Shown piece by piece: positions 23,447-36,333 of a stretch of DNA of 64,000 nt. The stretch is taken from the NCBI GenBank assembly GCA_032871835.1, contig CM065301.1, positions 32,372,405 to 32,436,404 on the forward strand, read 5' to 3'. The stretch's first letter is position 1; each line of letters opens with the position of its first letter. This DNA comes from Dipteronia dyeriana (Eukaryota; Streptophyta; Magnoliopsida; Sapindales; Sapindaceae). Position numbers and translations under genes: made by a program. The notes beneath the pieces were generated by a model. It made no database searches and had not been told where the DNA came from. It was given only the letters and a program-made list of their open reading frames with translations.

Positions 23447-24847
23447 GGCTTTTGGCTGAAAAGGTTTGTACACAATAGTGGAATCCACTCCTTCTTATGA
23501 GAAGTAGATGGTAATTCCCTTAAAGGTTAATCGAGACTTGGATAATATAAGCGCTCTTCTAATTCCATGAGGAAATAGGATTTATTGTTCATTAGAGAAT
23601 CAATGGTACTTAAAGGATATATGTAATTAGAGGGGTATAACGGATATTATGACCCAGCTCTAATTATGAACTACTTTGGAGGATCACACCAAGTGTAATA
23701 GCTATATCGTTGGACACCAAGTTGTATCGGTCTGTGTAAAAAGTATGTAGTTGAGAGAGTGCAGCTTCGGGTTTTTAGTGGAATAACATCGGAGTTAATA
23801 GTCAAGGATTATTAATTAAAGAGTTTAATTAATGATTTTGAAGATTATTCGAGCTCAAAATACTTTGGACCGTTAGGTCCTCTTGCTAGCCCGATCGATT
23901 TAGGTAACAAGGGTCACAGTTAATTAATTGGATTGTCTAATTAATTGTGTTACGGAAGTGACATGTAATTATTCTGAAATTAATTGAATATTGAGATTAT
24001 TTTATTAATGAATAATGGCGATTAAATAAATTAAATAATAAGATTATTTAATAATGTTATTAATCACTAAATGGAGGGTGTTAGTTGATATTTGGTTTTA
24101 AGTAGAATAAGAAAATATGATTTTTATTGTTAAATTAAATATTTGAAATTGAATTTAAAATGTTTAAATTCAAAATAAATATTTAATTATCTTTTGAATT
24201 AAAAGATATGATATATTCATTTTAAAAAAAGGTTTTAAAATAAAAAAGTTATCATTATTTTTTTAAAAAAAATATTATATTATTATATATATATATATAT
24301 ATATATATTCTTTGAAAAACCGATAAACTATCAGATATATAAAAGAGAAAAGAAAGTTTTACAAAAAAACATTGATCATAAATTTGGTGTGAATCATGTA
24401 CAGTAAACAAAAGAGAATTGATTTTGGGGGTGTGTGTAACGTGGCAAGTGAACCAAAGAAAGGAATTTTTTTTGCGTGCTTTTGTTCATGAAAACACATT
24501 GAAGAAATAGTTTCTTCAATTTTCTCTACATCTTCCTAAGTTCCTGAGTATGTGACGTGCACACACGCTGTTACCGGTTCTGGGAGATCCCGAGGAAGAT
24601 CCGTGGTACAAACCAAGAGTATTGCAAGAAGTGAAGGAGCCTTAAAACGTTGGTAATGTTCTATTATTAATTTCTTATTATTGATTTCAATTTACTGTGT
24701 ATACATATATTTTATTACTGTAATAATGTTGTATGTATAAGTTCTGAAAAATTACGATCCAAGTTCACTGGTCCTAGATAGTTTATGATCTGTATAAAAA
24801 TTTTAAAACCTATTTCCGCTGCATGACCAGTGAGTAGGGTTCTAACA
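23447..24847 (+). repeat. A1: family-A LTR, 3' two thirds
   Basis: Matches A3 (52370-53880) in the same orientation and A2/A4 in reverse. It ends GGGTTCTAACA, equivalent to the GGGTTCCAACA end of the family. The start is missing because E4 inserted here. It contains an AT dinucleotide run at about 24284-24308. Confidence 0.75.
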
Positions 24848-25560
24848 ACTTTTTTGGCGGTCTCCAAATTTTGGATTTATAAGAATTTCCAACTATCCAC
24901 TACACCAAAAGTGCCGTTCATAGCTCTATGAAGCCATTTAGCTGACTCAAAGTCATTCGTACTCCATTTTCCTCTTTGAGATACGTCTTCAAGCGTTTTG
25001 TTAGGAGGATTGTAACCTTCCTCAACCGACATCCACTCTCGTTAATCTATAGATTGGATGTAAGCCTTCATCCTTAACTTCAAAACCCATAATTATATCC
25101 TTTGAGAAGTGGTGGTCTAGAGTTTGATGCTCTTTCAGACATCGTCTCATCATGTAGACCCATTGACCCAAAAACTGAACAATCAACCGAGTTTGTAGCC
25201 TAGATCTCACTAAGTTTTTTCTAGCGACCTTCTCTAATGCCAAATGAAATTGCACAAATGCGGTTAAATTGCCTTAGGCTAACCTAGAATAGGGGGGTGA
25301 ATAGGTTTTTACACCTTTTTCAATCCCTTGAATACAAACTTATGTTTGTCCCTCTAGTTAGCTTGGATAACAATACTTTAGATAATAAAACATACATAAG
25401 CAAGCAATACATATTATCAAATCAAGTATTATCAAACATGCTTACAAGTTGCAAGTAGAAAGACTATCAAACAAAAACTAACAAACATACAATACTTGTA
25501 TTCGCATTAATGTTCAATATGTACAAGTATTCTTTCAAGAGCTATTACATGAAAATATAT
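24848..25560 (-). repeat. Unclassified DNA plus fragment of a C-tract LTR
   Basis: 24848-25255 has no recognisable domain; a 77-codon minus ORF (25022-25255) has no motif I know. From about 25260 the reverse complement shows the LTR 3' end of the 36339-38915 family: GGCTAACCTAG, a G-run, GTGAATAGG, and the following ACACCTTTTTC block shared with 57900-57960. The fragment stops where G1 pol begins. Confidence 0.4.
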
Positions 25561-26700
25561 CTAATATATACATACAATGACATTTACCCATATGATTAAC
25601 CTAGGCTTCGAGTCCTTCTTCTGTAACAAAAATCGGAGTGCTACATGGTCTGAGTGCACTATCACCTTTGCACCAACAAGATACTGCCTGAACTTTTCTA
25701 AAGCGAAAATCACAACTAACAACTCTTTTTCTGTTGTTGAATAATTCAGTTGGGTGTCATTCATGGTATAGCACATGGGGAACCTTGTCAACCTGATACC
25801 CCAGAACTTCACCTACTGCATAATCTGATGCATCACACATCAATTCAAAGATGAGCTACCAATTAGGCTGTGACATCACTAGTGCTGATGTCAGAGCTAG
25901 TTTCAGTAACTCAAATGGTTCTAAACACTTATCACCGAACATAAATTCGTTATCCTTCTGGAGAAGTTCACATAGAGGTCTGGAAATTCTTGAGAAATCT
26001 CTGATGAATCTCCTGTAAAACCCTACATGACCCATAAACGATCTGATGTCTTTGACAGAGCTAGGTGGAGGCAAGCTCATTATCACTTCAACTTTGGATT
26101 TATTTACCTCAATCCCCCTACTGGAGATGATGTGCCCTAACACATTTCCTATTTTCACCATGAAGTGGTATTTCTCCCAGTTCAAAACCAGATTGCTTTC
26201 TTTGCACCTCCTTAAAACTGATGACAAGATTTGTACTCATATACTGAAGGAATCACCGTAAATCAAGAAGTCATCAATAAAGACTTCTAAAATCTGTCTT
26301 ATCATGTCTGAAAAAATGGAAGTCATGCACCTCTGAAAGGTTCATGGAGCATTGCAAAGCCCAAAAGGCATTCTCCTATAAGTGAAAGTGCCAAATGGAC
26401 ATGTGAAAGTCATTTTTTCTGACCTTCCGGAATATCACGAATACCCATCCAAAAAGCAGTAAAAATTATACCCTACCAATCGTTCTAACATCTGCTCAAT
26501 AAATGGCAAATGGAAATGGTTCTTCTTGGTTGTTGCGTTCAATTTTCTATAGTCTATACACACGTGCCAACTTGTTTGAAGCCTTTGGGATACCATCTCA
26601 TTCCTCATATTTTACACCACTGTAATACCTGATTTCTTTGGCACCATATGGATTGGGCATACCCATTTACTATCCGTTATTGGATAAATAATCTTGACAT
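25561..26700 (-). pseudogene. G1 reverse transcriptase and RNase H
   Basis: Reading downwards: degraded N-terminal RT, then the active-site block FIDDFLIYGDSF at about 26250-26290 (FIDD in place of the usual F/YxDD), followed by a TGA. The thumb/connection continues at 26227-25856 with LGHIISSRGIEVNKSKVEVI and DIRSFMGHVGFYRRFIRDFSRI. RNase H at 25812-25561 has [24 protein letters not shown] and [12 protein letters not shown]. The domain order and motifs are typical of gypsy pol. A stop near 25815-25855 separates RT from RNase H. Confidence 0.85.
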
Positions 26701-27290
26701 TCCATAGCTTCAATACCTCCTTCTTGACAACCTCTTTCATGATAGGGTTCAACCTTCTTTGTGCTTCCCTAGATTATTTTATGTCTTCTTCCAATAGAAT
26801 TTTATGCATGCAAGCAGTAGGACTAATTCCTTTTGCATCTTTAATAGTCCATCATATAGCTTCCTTGTATTCTCTTAAAAATTGAAGTAACCTCTACTTT
26901 TGACACTCATCTAGGCTAGAAAAAATGATCACCGAATCTCTCTTTTCTTCATTAAGATAAACATACTTCATCTCTACTGGAAGTGGCTTCAATTCTAGCT
27001 CTTGGGTTTTACTTTTAAGACCTTCTTGGCTGCCTTTCTTAACTCATCCAAATTGACTCTTTCCTTCACTATATCTTATGCTGGTTCTCCATCTGAGCCT
27101 GTGTCTTCTTCACTTTCAGATTTTTCCATGCTCCTTCCCATTGCCTCATCTAACTCATCTTCCAACAAGTTCACCCTGTGACAGTCCTCTGACCCCTAAA
27201 GGATAAGACATGCATGCAAAAATGTTGAATTCTACTGTTTCATCCAACACCTTCATTGTAAGCCTTCCATCATGCCTATCAATCATAACT

Positions 27291-27620
27291 CTAGCTGTAG
27301 CCATGAATGGTTGGCCCAAAAAAAACCTTGCTTCTTTCTCCTCTCTTCCTTCCTTCCTTCATATCTATAACTACAAAGTTAGCAGGGATTATCAATGTCA
27401 TGACCTGAATCAGAACATCCTCTACAATACCCCTTGGACTTCTCGAAGAATAGTCTACTGATACTAGAGTCATGGCAGTAGGTCTGAGATCCATGTGTCC
27501 TAACTTTTGAATGACCGAGAAAGGCATGATATTAATACTTGCACCATAATCTAACATTTCCCTCGCATGATTAAACCCTCCAATTGTGATGTCTATTATA
27601 ACACTCACTGGATCTTTCAT
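27291..27620 (-). pseudogene. G1 aspartic protease
   Basis: A 109-codon frame with IDITIGGFNHAREMLDYGASINIMPFSVIQKLG, then PRGIVEDVLIQV and IPANFVVIDM. The D-x-GAS active site and the flanking text match the retropepsin of Athila-type polyproteins, where DLGAS is usual; here it is DYGAS. It is joined to the gag end upstream with a stop in between. Confidence 0.8.
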
Positions 27621-27623
27621 TTT

Positions 27624-28530
27624 CTAAGGTAAAGCTTTCTGAATTACCGCGATAATGTTCTCATTCAACTGTTCATGTTGCTTATGTTTAAACCTTTCTT
27701 TATCCTTGCTTAGTTCTTTAAAGAATTTCCTATAAGCTGGCATTCTCTGAATGGCTTCTAACAAGGGTAGATTTACAGTAACCTTGGATAAAACGTCGTA
27801 AATGTCTTGGTAAGATCTTTCCATCTTAGAGTTTTTCAATCTCCCAAGATAAGGTATGGGTGGTATGTAAGGGTTAGGTAATTTGTGGGGTTTTGGTCTC
27901 TGTTCAGGTTCGACCACGTCATTGTTTTCTTCACCCTTTCTTCTTCTGTAATACTTTCCCAATCTTCCATTGTGACCTCCTCATTCTCATTACCCAATGT
28001 ACAGCCACTTATAAGAACTACCCTTGCCTATTCAGGTTGGCTTGGAAACTTGTCCTTCGCTCTTTCTCTTATAATCTCGGCTATTTGCCCTATACACTCT
28101 TCAATCCTCAGAATGGATGCACCTACCTTATTCACCTTCTTTTCATTCTTCATGATGTTGCTATCTAACCTCTCTTGAGTCCGTCTTACTGATTCCAACA
28201 ACTCCCATGATGATTGTTCAGTTATTTTTGTGAACCTTCTCATCTGTTCCTCAAGAGAATCAATTTCCATTTGACCGGTATTGACCTACTTTTGATGCCG
28301 AAAACACTTTTCGTACGATTATGGTCATGTTGACCACGTTTGCTTGTCTCCTTGAGTAGATGCAGAGAGTTTTTCACTAATTTGGTTGTTAGAGTCCACA
28401 AATTTCTACACCATTTCTTCAAAGGACATTTTCCCACTTTCACAATTGTTCAATTGAAGTTCTAGCTCAAACTCCCATTCTTGTTCATAAGGCTAGCCAT
28501 ACATGCTGTAGTTCATCCTATAATCTTTCC
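27624..28530 (-). pseudogene. G1 gag remnant
   Basis: From about 28530 the sequence starts with a plausible Met (MDSYWKDYRMNY), runs through broken frames and reads QMRRFTKITEQSSWELLESV. It then reaches the Athila-type gag end YIPPIPYLGRLKNSK and NLPLLEAIQRMPAYRKFFKEL. The central capsid part seen in full-length Athila gags is not recognisable, implying an internal deletion. Confidence 0.65.
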
Positions 28531-28687
28531 AATAAGAATCCATGAGTCCTGAGACACCAAAAATACAAATAGCAGAAGGAGAAAAAGGAATAAAAGGAAC
28601 TAAACTACTAAAAAGAAACTAAAAAAACAAGAACTAATCTAACTACTTAAGCAATTTAATCAAACAAAAAAAAAACATATATGTCGA

Positions 28688-28708
28688 TCCCCGGTAGCGG
28701 CACCATTT
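28688..28708 (-). other. G1 primer binding site
   Basis: On the minus strand TGGTGCCGCTACCGGGGA lies a few bases inside the LTR end. It resembles the Asp-tRNA complement TGGCGCCGTTGCCGGGGA used by Athila/Tat elements, with three differences. Confidence 0.7.
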
Positions 28709-30214
28709 TGACGAATGCCGTTTTGTATATATATAAAATAATTCGTCAAACAAAATTTATAATCCCAAATTGCACTCAAAGCTTATAAACAATATAGTGG
28801 CAAATATGGGTATTGTCCACAGAGATCATGATATGCTTATATGATTAAATTAATCTCTAAGGTTAACACTAGAAAAGTAAATCTAAAGGTTGAAGATTGA
28901 AGGAAAATAACAATTTAATCTAAACTAATTTAAGCTACTAAAAATGCACACGTAATGGATAGAAGATTGATGATGTGGATCCTAGGGCAATGATGGATTC
29001 ATTAGGCAAATTATGGGCAAGTTGAACTTACACTTTAATGAGCAATAGGCAAAGGTAACCAAGATAGATGTATTGACTTGATTGTATATCACTCATGAAT
29101 GTCCCATCTAGATGTATAGCATTGGCAACTCACAATTGTTTTTCCATGAATGAACATCTATCAATTAAGGGATTAATCTCTTAATAAATTCATCAACCTA
29201 GATGTACACAATTGATGCTTAACCTATCATGAGCAAGCAAACTAGATATGTAGACTTGATTACCCATTCAAGATTAGAATAAAAGAGAGAGATTATAAAA
29301 TCCAGATTTCACTAGAGGATGTGCTCTTGCTTAACCCTTCCATTCAAATGAGCTAATTAAGATCAAGTACATGTATACCTAATCAAAGCACTTGAATAAC
29401 TTCTCAAACAGATTGCTAAAGAAAGGAATGTAACAATCAAGAGCAATTCATTATTGAAATCAATTAATGCAATGAATAGAACAAATTTGATAGATTGATA
29501 TAAAAAATGTTAGAGGTTCATTACAAGCCGATAATTAAACTAAAGGTCACATCATTTCCTTAGGAAGTGATTAGCTACTCATGTCTCTTACAAGAAAATA
29601 GGCAAAGGGAAAAGAATAGAGGTAAACCCATGGATGAATACCCCTTCTTGAAGCTCTAAAATGACCTCATTGCCTTCCTTTGATGAGTAGATGAAATGGA
29701 TGATGTGGGTTTTTGGATGAAAATTAATTCCTAGATCTAGAGAGAGAAAATATGTTGTTGATGGATGTTTGTGTGTGTGTGTGTCGCTCCTAACAGAATG
29801 GATTCAATTTATCAGTGCCTTTCGTGAGAAATGTGTGGGTTATGCACTGGTTGAGACCCGCACAAATACTTGGTTCTTTGATATTCCTCTCCCGGTTTAA
29901 GTGCATTGCGCGGACACTTGCACGATGGTGCACGAGTGTTAACCCGTATAATGGCCTGGCTTCTACTTCCTTCATAGTGAGCAGGTTATGCGTTGGTTGG
30001 AACCCACGCAAGACCAGCACACAACCTTGATACTGCTTTATCAACTTTTTGACCTTTATCTACACAAAAATTGCATCTTTTATCCAATTATCCAGAATGT
30101 ACCTAATCAATTGAAAACACAAATAACGAGCCATAAGAGACACAAACACACCCGAAAATGAGACAATGGCTAAGGGAATTAGGGCCAAAATATATAACAA
30201 TTTTGGCACGATCA
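28709..30214 (-). repeat. G1 5' LTR
   Basis: Minus-strand TGATCGTGCC...GGCATTCGTCA, 1506 bp. The end lies at the PBS. The start is confirmed by the same TGATCCTGCC start of G4 at 51247. A block rich in TGCGTGGG/GTGCACGAG-type motifs at about 29820-30010 occupies the same relative place as the GC-rich cassettes of the copia LTRs. A TG run is at about 29770-29783. Confidence 0.75.
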
Positions 30215-30215
30215 C

Positions 30216-30408
30216 CTGGTCTCGAGATATGGAAGGCAACTATGCTCTTACACTCAGACAATTCTTAGGGGTGGTAGCCCGACCAAGGCATCAAGAATGC
30301 TATCTAGCTATCCTAGTCTCGAGATCTGGATGGTAACTATGCTCTTATACTCAGACCCTTCTTGGCAGGGGTTGTGCCCGGCCAAGTATCAAGGAAACTA
30401 TCAAGCTT
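30216..30408. repeat. Tandem duplication of about 95 bp
   Basis: Two adjacent imperfect copies (about 30216-30310 and 30311-30408). Each begins with a CTCGAGAT-containing segment followed by CTATGCTCTTA and CTCAGAC. It lies between the G1 LTR and the Tat-type pol end, probably in the 3' untranslated part of the Tat element. Confidence 0.7.
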
Positions 30409-32851
30409 TTCTCGGTACATGGTTAATTTATTCGTGCAGAATACAATCAAGGATAGAGAAATTAATAGCAAACTTTTTTTGATGATCAAAATAGAGTACA
30501 TTATTGTTTAGAAATTTTTTGATACCTAAATGGAGGTAGTCTATTAAGGAGTTCCTTATCTAGGGACAGAACTTCCTTAAATGATCTGCATTTTAGGTGT
30601 GGTCGATGGGTCGAGCATCCATGTCTTCAACCTTGTAAGCTCCATTGCGGACCACTACTTTCACCAAGTATGGCCCCTCCTAGTTAGGTTATAGGACCCA
30701 TCTGCTCTTATCAGTGTATTCTGAGTTACTTTTCTAAGAATCAGATCTCCTCCCTTGAAGCTCCTAACCTTTACTTTCCAATTGAAAAACCTTGTGATCT
30801 TACTCTGATAAACTGCTACTTTCTCAACTACTCGATCTTGTTTCTCTTTAAGGAGGTCTAGACTGGCTCGGAGCTTGACCTCATTGCTCCTTAGCTCAAA
30901 GTGCTATACCCTAAACGATGTCAACCTGTGCTCGCTGGGAATGACTATTTGACCCCAAAAGCCAGAGAGTAGAGCGTTTCTCTTGTGGTTGTCCTTTTCG
31001 TGGTTCGATATACTCAAAGAACCTTGATGAGCTCCTTGACCCAGCTTTCTTTCTTCTGTTGCAGCTTTTTTATCAATAATTTCTTAATGGTCTTGCTAGT
31101 GGCTTTACTAAACCATTAGTCTACGGGTGGCCTACTGATGCAAACCGGAGATTAATACCCAAACCTCTACAGTATTCCCTAAATCGGGCATTGTCAAACT
31201 ATTTACACACATTGGTGATTATGATGAGCGGGGTACCAAACCTGCAGACCACAGTGTTTTTCAAAAACATGGTCGTATTCTCCTCCGAAATCAGGGAGAG
31301 AGGTCCTGCTTCACCCACCTAGTGAAATAGTCGATAGCGATTATAGCGTGCTTAGACTGACCAGGGGCAGTAGGAAGTGGACTAATCAATTCGATCCACC
31401 AAATGGTGAAGGGGTATGGTGAACTGATTAAGGAAAACCATTCAAGAGGAACGTGGTTCAGGCTCGAGGTCCTCTGGCATGGTTCAGAAGATTAGACAAA
31501 CATTTTTGCTTCTTGGTGAATTATAGGTCAGCAATACCCCATGCAAAGCACTTGGTAGGCCAGAACTTCTCCACCAACATGTTTTCCACAGTCTCATGAA
31601 TAGACCTCTTTCAAAGCCCAACTTGCATCGTCAAGATGTAGACATCAAAGTAAAGGAAAGGATCTTCCTCTCTTATAGAGGTACCCATCCACCAGGCAAT
31701 ATCAGACTGAGATCCTTTTAAATTTTCTGGCTTAGTAGGGATCTTCGGAAAGCTTTCCTTCTTGGAGGTAGACAGCTATTGGGTCCGTCCAACATAGTTG
31801 TTGGTCAATAGGGAAGTTCTCCTTGCCCGCTGTTAAGCTTGATTGAGAGATCATCTGGAGGGGTACTCCCCTAGGTAGGGCTTGTCCTCCATTTATAGCT
31901 ATCTTTGCTAAGACATCAACCCGATGATTTTGCTGTCAAGGTATCTGCTTAATCTTGAACCGCTTGAACCTTTCCCTGAGTCGTTGGATCAACTTTTTGT
32001 AGGCAGCCATGTTGTACCCTTGGCTTAGTAAATCCCTGTAACCTGGTTGACACTAAGTAACGAGTCACTTTTGATGTGCAAGTAATTAACCCCAAGCTCG
32101 ATGGCGACCTTTATTCCTGCTAGGAGAGCCTCGTACTCAGCCTCATTATTGGTTGCTTTGAACTCGAATCTAAAAAAGTGGCAGCATTTCATCCTTTTTA
32201 CGTCAGACAGGACTATGCTGGCTCCTCCTCCTGCTTGTTCAGATGCACCATCGGTGTAGAGGATCCAGGCATTACAATCTTCTGGCCAATTACCATTCTC
32301 TAGGAGCTTCGTAAGAACTGGATCCAATGTCGCCAGGGTCTCTTCATCTGAAAGGGCCAAGAATTTAGCCACAAAGTCTGCTAGGTCTTGAGCCTTGATT
32401 ATTGTTTGAGACTTGTATTTCAGATCAAACTAGGTGAGCTCCAAGGCCCACAAGACTAGGCTTCCAGATTTGTCTGGCCTTTATAAGAATTGGCGGAGAG
32501 GTTGATCTGTCACCACTGCCACTATATGAGCTTGAAAATATGGACGAAGCTTCCTTGTCAAGGTAACCAGGGTGAAGACGAGCTTCTCAATGAAGAGGTA
32601 GTTCCTCTCGGGTTTGGATAATGCATGACTGATATAGTAAATAGGTTGTTGAACCCCATCCCTGCACTCCTTGACCAATGCCCCACATACAGCCCTTTTT
32701 GACACGGTTTAGTAGATCTGTAACTCATCTCCCGGAATGGGCTTGACTAGCAGTGGTGGGCTGGCGAGACAATTCTTTAAATCATTGAAGGCTCGCTCGC
32801 TATCTTGGTCTCATTTCATGTTCTTCCCCTACTTGATGGCCTTGAAGAAGG
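30409..32851 (-). pseudogene. G2a: Tat-like gypsy pol, RNase H to integrase
   Basis: From 32851 down: the end of RT (ERAFNDLK-type), the gypsy RNase H (RAVCGALVKECRDGVQQPIYYISHALSKPERNY, 32481-32705), then the second, archaeal-type RNase H of the Tat lineage (WILYTDGASEQAGGGASIVL and NNEAEYEALLAGIKVAIELG, 32025-32372). Broken integrase follows from about 31900 to 30550, with a recognisable SKHAIIAIDYFTRW-like core and the C-terminal region. Two RNase H domains in tandem are diagnostic for Tat. Stops and frameshifts are frequent in integrase. At 32852 it is cut by the A2 LTR. Confidence 0.8.
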
Positions 32852-34995
32852 TGTTGGAACCCCATTCACCGGTCACGCAACAGAAATCATTTTTAATATT
32901 TTTTATACAGTTCGTAAATGATTTAAGACCATTGAAATTTGGATCATAATTTTTTGAAACTAATACATATAATATTATAACACTAATAAAATATATGTAT
33001 ATAAGGAAATTGAAATCGATAATAATCTGAAGAAGATATTAGAACCTTACCATTGTGTGAACGCTCTTCACTTCTTGCAATGCTCCTGGTCTATACCACC
33101 GATCTTCCTCGCTATCTCCAGGAACTGGTAACTGCGTGTGGGTGCGTCACGAAACTTAGAAAGATGTTAAAGAGAGAAAAACAATAAACTCTTTCTTTTG
33201 ATATCAGTGTACAACACTTGCACACTTTTCTCTCTTTTTGGTGTATTGATCTCACGCACACACAAATACAAATTGCTTCTTATGCCAAACAGATAACACA
33301 CACACACACAACTAATGTGTGTGTGTGTTTTATCTCTTTTAACTTTTGATATAACGCACACACTTATTGCATCTTATGCAAAACAGATGCGTTTATATTC
33401 TCACGCACTCAATTGCACACAAGCAAATTGAGACTTAACTAATGTGTGTGATTTGATTTTTTTTTTTTACTTTTTTTATTCTCATTCAACACGTGCACAC
33501 ACTTGCACGTTATTAAGAGCCAACATAAAAACTAATGCCTTTAATGTGTGTTAATGTGCTTTTAAAATTTTGATTTCAGTTATGAGTTTTTCAAAAAATA
33601 ACATATATCAAATATATTTTTAACTTAAAAAAAAACTTGATCAAATATTCATTTGATTTTCAATCATTGAAATAAAAAATATCTCATATCTTTTACTTAA
33701 AAAATAATTAAAATTTATTTTGAATTTAAATATTTTAAATTCAATTTCAAATATTTAATAAAGTAAAATAATCATATGATTTTATCCTATCAAATATCAA
33801 CCAACACCCTCCATTTTGTGATTAATAACATAATTATATAATCTTATTATTAAATTTATTTAATCACCATTATTCATTAATTAAATAATCTCATTATTAA
33901 ATTAATTCCCGAATAAATACATATCACTTTCGTAACATAATTAATCTGACAATCCAATTAATTAACCGTAACCCTTGTTACCTAAATCGATCGGGCTAGC
34001 AAGGGGACCTAATGGACGCACAGTATTTTTAGCTCCAATAATCTTCATAAAATATTAATTAAACTCTTTAATTAATATTTCACAATTATTAACTTCGGTG
34101 TTATTCCACTAAAAACTCAAAGCTGCACTCTCTTAATTGTAGACTCTTTTACACAGACCGATACAACTCGGTGTCTATCGTTATAGCTATTTCTTATGGT
34201 ATGATCCTCCACAGTTGTTTATAATTAAAGCTAGGATATAATGTCCGTTGTACCCCTCTAATTACATATATCCTTTAAGTACCGTTGATTCTCTAATGGA
34301 CAAAAAATCATATTTCCTCACGGAATTAGGAGAGCGCTCATATTATCAGAGCCCAAATCAACCCTTAAATGAACTACCATCTACTTCTCACAAGAAGGAG
34401 TGGATTCCACTATTGTGTACAAACCTTTCCAACTACAAGCCAAACCATAATCCCAACATATGGAGTATTTTGTTCAAGGAAATGCATCTGACCTCACCCA
34501 TGGCATATCAAAGACCATGATCTAACCTGAAGGAGTCGATAAGACACTCAGGATTAAGATCACCCACATATAGCCATTATTAGTTGATATATATGAATCT
34601 CATTGATAAACAGATCCTGGTGAGATTTTCATATATATCATGGCCCAGTCCTATTTGATCACACCATACAAGGTGCCTCAATTCCCATATCTCATATGAA
34701 TGATTCAAGATAGAATCACCGTACATTACGGAATGGACCACTGCTATAGATTAACCGCAAATAAAGTACACAGCTTCATTTGCTATCTATGGACTCTTTA
34801 TACTGCATGTCTCTTATTGTATCCATATGTATATGACACTCATATACACAGTTGTGATTACGTCAGGCAATCTAGGATGTTAATATATGCACAAGTTTAT
34901 AAAATAAATTACACATCAAGAATGAATTGAACTTTTCTTTTATTTATTTCACAAATCCATTTTCAAATTAAATCTTTAGGGAATAAACCCCAACA
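32852..34995 (-). repeat. A2: family-A LTR, 3' LTR of E7
   Basis: Minus-strand TGTTGGGGTTTATTCCC...GGGTTCCAACA, 2144 bp. Directly upstream on the minus strand is the purine-rich AAGTGGGATAT (34996-35008), a PPT, and then RNase H of E7, so this is the 3' LTR of E7. It contains several runs of CACACA/TGTGTG (33240-33330). Confidence 0.8.
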
Positions 34996-34999
34996 ATAT

Positions 35000-36333
35000 C
35001 CCACTTGCACTAAAGCATATGAGGCATGTTTCTTAACTCTATACCATCTAGGTGACCCGAAAACACTTTAGCCGGGGAAGGTCTTCGTAAATGGATCAAC
35101 ATGATTGTCTTGTGAGGCTATCTTGGTGACGATCACATCTCCTCTATGCACTATCTCTCTGATTAGATGAAACTTTCTCCCTATATGCTTCCCTCTCTTG
35201 TGGCTTCTTGGTTTTTTTGGAATTAGCCACATCACCACTGTTATAGTAATAAAGTGTGATAGGCTTATCCAAGTCTGGAACTACTTCCAGATCACTCAAG
35301 AACTTATGGAGCCAAACAACCTCTTTAATAGCTTCGCAAGCGGCTAAATATTCGACTTTCATGGTGGAGTCAGTAATGCAAGATTGATTGATACTTCTCC
35401 ATACAATGGTTCCACCACCCAGGGTAAATACTGATCCAGACGTGGATTTCCTAGAATCTTTGTCTGACTGAAAATCAGAATCCGTGTATCCTAACGAGAT
35501 CAAATCCTGCCATTAATATACTAACATATAGTCTCTCATTCTCCAATGATACTTGAGAATTGTCTTGACAGTAACCTAATGTTCCAATCCTGGGTTGGAT
35601 TGGTATCTGCTGACCACTCCCACTGCATAACAGATGTCCGATCTCACGCATAACATATCATACATGAGACTACCTACTGCTGATGTATAGGGCACACGTC
35701 TCATTTCCACAACTTATAGAGGTGTCTTAAGACACTGTTTCTTAGACAAGTGAACTCCATGCCTATAGGTAAATTACCTTTCTTAGAGTTTTGTATCGAA
35801 AATCGCACAAAAATTTTGTCGATATATGATGCATGAGATAGTGATAAGAGTTTGTTCTTAGGATCCCTTATAAGTTGGATCCCTAGAACATAACTCCCCT
35901 CTCTCAAATCTTTCATTTGGAATTGGCAGCCCTTTACTTCAGACAACACTCCAACATGATTCCCAATGAGTAGGATATCATTAATGTTTAGGACCAAGAA
36001 AACTACTTTCGTGTCAATGGTGCACTTGTAAACATAAGGCTCATCGATGTTCTGATCGAAGCCATAGGTTTTGATCACTTCATCAAACCTAATGTTCCAA
36101 GATCTAGATGCTTGCTTAAGTCCATAAATGGACCTTTGTAGCTTGCAAACCTTTTGCTCTTGATCTGGAGACACGAATCCCTCTAGTCGCATCATATAAA
36201 TGGTCTCGTTAAGATTGTCATTAAAGAATGCAGTCTTGACGTCCATTTGCCAAATTTCAGTGCTTAGCAGTGTTGTATGTATTAACGGTCTTAACACATA
36301 CAAATTGTTTTCATTAATTCCTGAACAAATATT
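35000..36333 (-). pseudogene. E7 RT and RNase H, fused to gag-pre-integrase
   Basis: The 200-codon frame from 36303 begins NLYVLRPLIHTTLLSTE, a gag-pre-integrase end. It passes without a break into IWQMDVKTAFFNDNLNETIYMM, an RT palm block. The zinc-binding and DDE parts of integrase and the RT start are therefore lost at about 36250. RT continues with IYGLKQASRSWNIRF and FLVLNINDILLIG (NIND in place of YxDD). After stops, RNase H follows at 35503-35144 with YTDSDFQSDKDSRKSTSG and WLHKFLSDLEVV. The altered catalytic block and the deletion make it inactive. Confidence 0.8.

Larger units (their letters stand above)
25561..30214 (-). mobile_element. G1: Athila-like Ty3/gypsy element, 5' part
   Basis: Minus-strand order is 5' LTR (28709-30214), PBS, short gag remnant, protease, RT, RNase H, then truncation at 25561. 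The Asp-tRNA-type PBS and the protease and gag-end sequences fit the Athila lineage. Integrase and the 3' LTR are absent. A large part of gag is missing and the RT region contains stops, so it is a dead copy. Confidence 0.8.

Noticed and set aside
25022..25255. 77-codon minus-strand ORF as a host gene
   Set aside because: No recognisable domain, flanked by LTR fragments, short and without exon signals.
34248..34520. ORFs shared between family-A LTRs (34248-34520 and 52225-52512)
   Set aside because: They are antisense to the LTR, differ in frame and length between copies, and have no recognised domain.
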